NCBI RefSeq assembly: GCF_023554555.1
Contig: NZ_JAMJWC010000002.1
Location: forward strand, 868,001 to 932,000
Origin: Sphingobacterium sp. lm-10
GTDB taxonomy: Bacteria; Bacteroidota; Bacteroidia; Sphingobacteriales; Sphingobacteriaceae
Direction of reading: 5' to 3'
Length of the DNA stretch: 64,000 nt
Shown: positions 62,984-64,000 of the stretch, piece by piece
Numbering within the stretch: the first letter of the stretch is position 1
How the letters are laid out: every line of letters begins with the position of its first letter
Notes under the pieces: model-generated
Told to the model about the DNA's origin: nothing
Databases searched by the model: none
Seen by the model: the letters and a program-made list of their open reading frames with translations, nothing else
Program-made: the position numbers and the translations under genes

Positions 62984-63808
62984 TTAAAACTGAAGGTGTT
63001 TTACCGTTAATCCATTGTTGATAAGCTGCTTCAAGGCGTCAATGCCAATGCCGATGTGTTTTTCCACATATTTTGCAGTCACTGACACGTCTGATTGAGC
63101 GGTTTTCACACCTTCCGGAATCATCGGCTGGTCGGATACAAGCAGCAATGCACCTGTTGGAATTTTATTGGCGAATCCTACACTAAATATGGTGGCAGTT
63201 TCCATATCAACACACATCGCGCGGATCGTTTTCAGGTATTTCTTAAAGGCCTTGTCGTGTTCCCAAACACGTCTGTTGGTGGTATACACCGTGCCTGTCC
63301 AGTAATCGGAAGAATGATCTCTAATGGTCGTTGAGATGGCCTTTTGCAAAGCAAATGCAGGCAGAGCCGGTACTTCAGGCGGAAAGTAATCATTAGACGT
63401 TCCTTCGCCACGAATCGCTGCGATCGGCAGCACTAAGTCTCCTATATTGTTGTTCTTTTTCAAGCCCCCAGCTTTACCAAGAAACAAAACTGCTTTTGGT
63501 TTGATAGCAGATAATAAATCCATGATAGTGGCAGCCATTGGGCTTCCCATGCCAAAGTTGATGATGGTGATGCCTCCTGCTGTACAGGTTTGCATTGGCT
63601 TGTCCAGGCCTAGGATAGGAGCGTGATCATGCATTTCGGAGAAGATCTTTACGTAATTCGAAAAATTGGTGAGTAAGATATATTCCCCAAATTCTTCCAA
63701 GGGTCTGCCAGTATATCTTGGCAACCAATTGATCACAATATCCTCTTTACTTTTAAGTCCGGCTATTACCGGTGAATTTTCGAGTTTTAATTTTTTGTTT
63801 TTGCTCAT
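62984..63808 (-). CDS. amn: AMP nucleosidase
   Basis: Cleaves AMP to adenine and ribose 5-phosphate. 274 residues of the short Bacteroidota type, with the phosphorylase-like core TAGGITIINFGMGSPMAATIMD, FLGKAGGLKKNNNIGDLVLP, the catalytic-loop DMETATIFSVGFANKIP with the purine-site Met-Glu and the acidic Asp at LLVSDQPMIPEG. The N-terminal segment (MSKNKKLKLENSPVIAGL) is charged and probably a regulatory extension; E. coli Amn is much longer. Own gene, upstream of the esterase-like gene on the same strand but separated by 190 bp. Confidence 0.93.
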   Translation of the reverse strand: MSKNKKLKLENSPVIAGLKSKEDIVINWLPRYTGRPLEEFGEYILLTNFSNYVKIFSEMHDHAPILGLDKPMQTCTAGGITIINFGMGSPMAATIMDLLSAIKPKAVLFLGKAGGLKKNNNIGDLVLPIAAIRGEGTSNDYFPPEVPALPAFALQKAISTTIRDHSSDYWTGTVYTTNRRVWEHDKAFKKYLKTIRAMCVDMETATIFSVGFANKIPTGALLLVSDQPMIPEGVKTAQSDVSVTAKYVEKHIGIGIDALKQLINNGLTVKHLQF

Positions 63809-63846
63809 AGAGTCCTTTCATTTTTAAGATTTGTTATATTAATAAA

Positions 63847-63870
63847 AACCCTCGCACTAGGGCGAGGGTT
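63847..63870 (-). terminator. terminator of clpX
   Basis: 9-bp stem AACCCTCGC/GCGAGGGTT (63847-63855 and 63862-63870) with 6-nt loop, followed on the minus strand by a T run, 7 bp after the stop of the clpX end. Confidence 0.85.
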
Positions 63871-63877
63871 GGATGTC

Positions 63878-64000
63878 TTAAGCGACTTGCATTTTTTTTA
63901 TATCCGATTTGGCTATCTTCTTTTTTGCGTAGTCGAGCGTGACATGTAATGTTTTCTCGCTTTCATGTTCTTTGCTGGTCGGTATTTCAAACATCGCATC
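63878..64000 (-). CDS. clpX: ATP-dependent Clp protease ATP-binding subunit ClpX, 3' end only
   Basis: Last 40 residues of a gene that begins beyond the window. The frame reads DAMFEIPTSKEHESEK, then HVTLDYAKKKIAKSDIKKMQVA and TAA at 63878-63880. The DAMFEIP segment corresponds to the end of the AAA+ domain of ClpX (DTMYDLPS in E. coli) and the basic KIxKxxIKKMQVA tail is what Bacteroidota ClpX proteins end with, as I recall. ClpX unfolds substrates for ClpP. Certainty is moderate because only the tail is visible. Confidence 0.75.
   Translation of the reverse strand, partial: DAMFEIPTSKEHESEKTLHVTLDYAKKKIAKSDIKKMQVA

Noticed and set aside
1..64000. CRISPR array, rRNA operon or replication origin
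   Set aside because: No regularly spaced repeats, no rRNA sequence; gyrB and rpmH are present but dnaA, dnaN and DnaA-box clusters are not seen.

Overview
The window is a chromosomal segment of a member of the Bacteroidota, most likely a Sphingobacterium-like member of the Sphingobacteriaceae (genus inferred, phylum well supported). The evidence for the phylum is Bacteroidota-type promoters (TTTG, 19-20 nt, TAnnTTTG) at both tRNAs, rplY, rpmH and gyrB; a general lack of Shine-Dalgarno sequences; many SusC/TonB-type receptors, a SusD lipoprotein, a DUF2723 protein and a short AMP nucleosidase.

1-22.3 kb is ordinary core genome: the 3' part of cysS, ispF, a Tet-like MFS pump, an S9 peptidase, pth, rplY, prs, tRNA-Gln, a large DUF2723 membrane glycosyltransferase, a TIM-barrel epimerase, a LuxR-type response regulator, mscL, the rpmH-rnpA-yidD-tsaB cluster, corA, an OmpH/Skp-like lipoprotein, gyrB, a Gfo/Idh/MocA oxidoreductase, rplS and tRNA-Pro.

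22.3-33 kb looks accessory. It begins with imperfect duplications of the 3' end and terminator of tRNA-Pro, has several gene-free stretches, and carries stress or detoxification genes: an aldo/keto reductase with an atypically strong Shine-Dalgarno, a DUF1801 protein, an HSL-type esterase, a small membrane protein, a DUF4153 protein, a PEP-mutase-like protein overlapping an Ada alkylation-repair protein, and a thioredoxin-fold lipid- or envelope-associated protein.

32.9-37.1 kb is a compact candidate molybdenum-linked locus: a ModE-type DNA-binding domain without the molybdate-binding part, divergent from a TonB receptor, a MauG-family diheme protein and a small exported molybdopterin-binding-fold protein. 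A sequence closely resembling an Escherichia coli ModE box sits just before the receptor gene. 37.2-46.6 kb holds a second receptor, a PAP2 phosphatase, a histidine kinase/response regulator pair, a third TonB receptor behind a dyad-rich AT-rich spacer, and a lipoprotein.

47-52.6 kb is the most interesting part: a tight operon with two consecutive MbnP/MbnH pairs (the copper-binding protein and the diheme enzyme that oxidises the first Trp of its WxW motif to kynurenine), preceded by a small CxxxC protein and followed by an outer-membrane barrel with a Cys-rich mature N-terminus. There are no methanobactin biosynthesis genes. I infer a copper acquisition or copper homeostasis system of the outer envelope. 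The first MbnP has lost histidines that the second one keeps, so the two pairs probably differ in role.

53-64 kb has a SusC/SusD pair without neighbouring degradative enzymes, a three-gene exporter operon (ABC membrane domain with no ATPase domain, HlyD adaptor, TolC channel), an alpha/beta-hydrolase-fold lipoprotein whose catalytic triad appears lost, an AMP nucleosidase, and the 3' end of clpX at the window edge.
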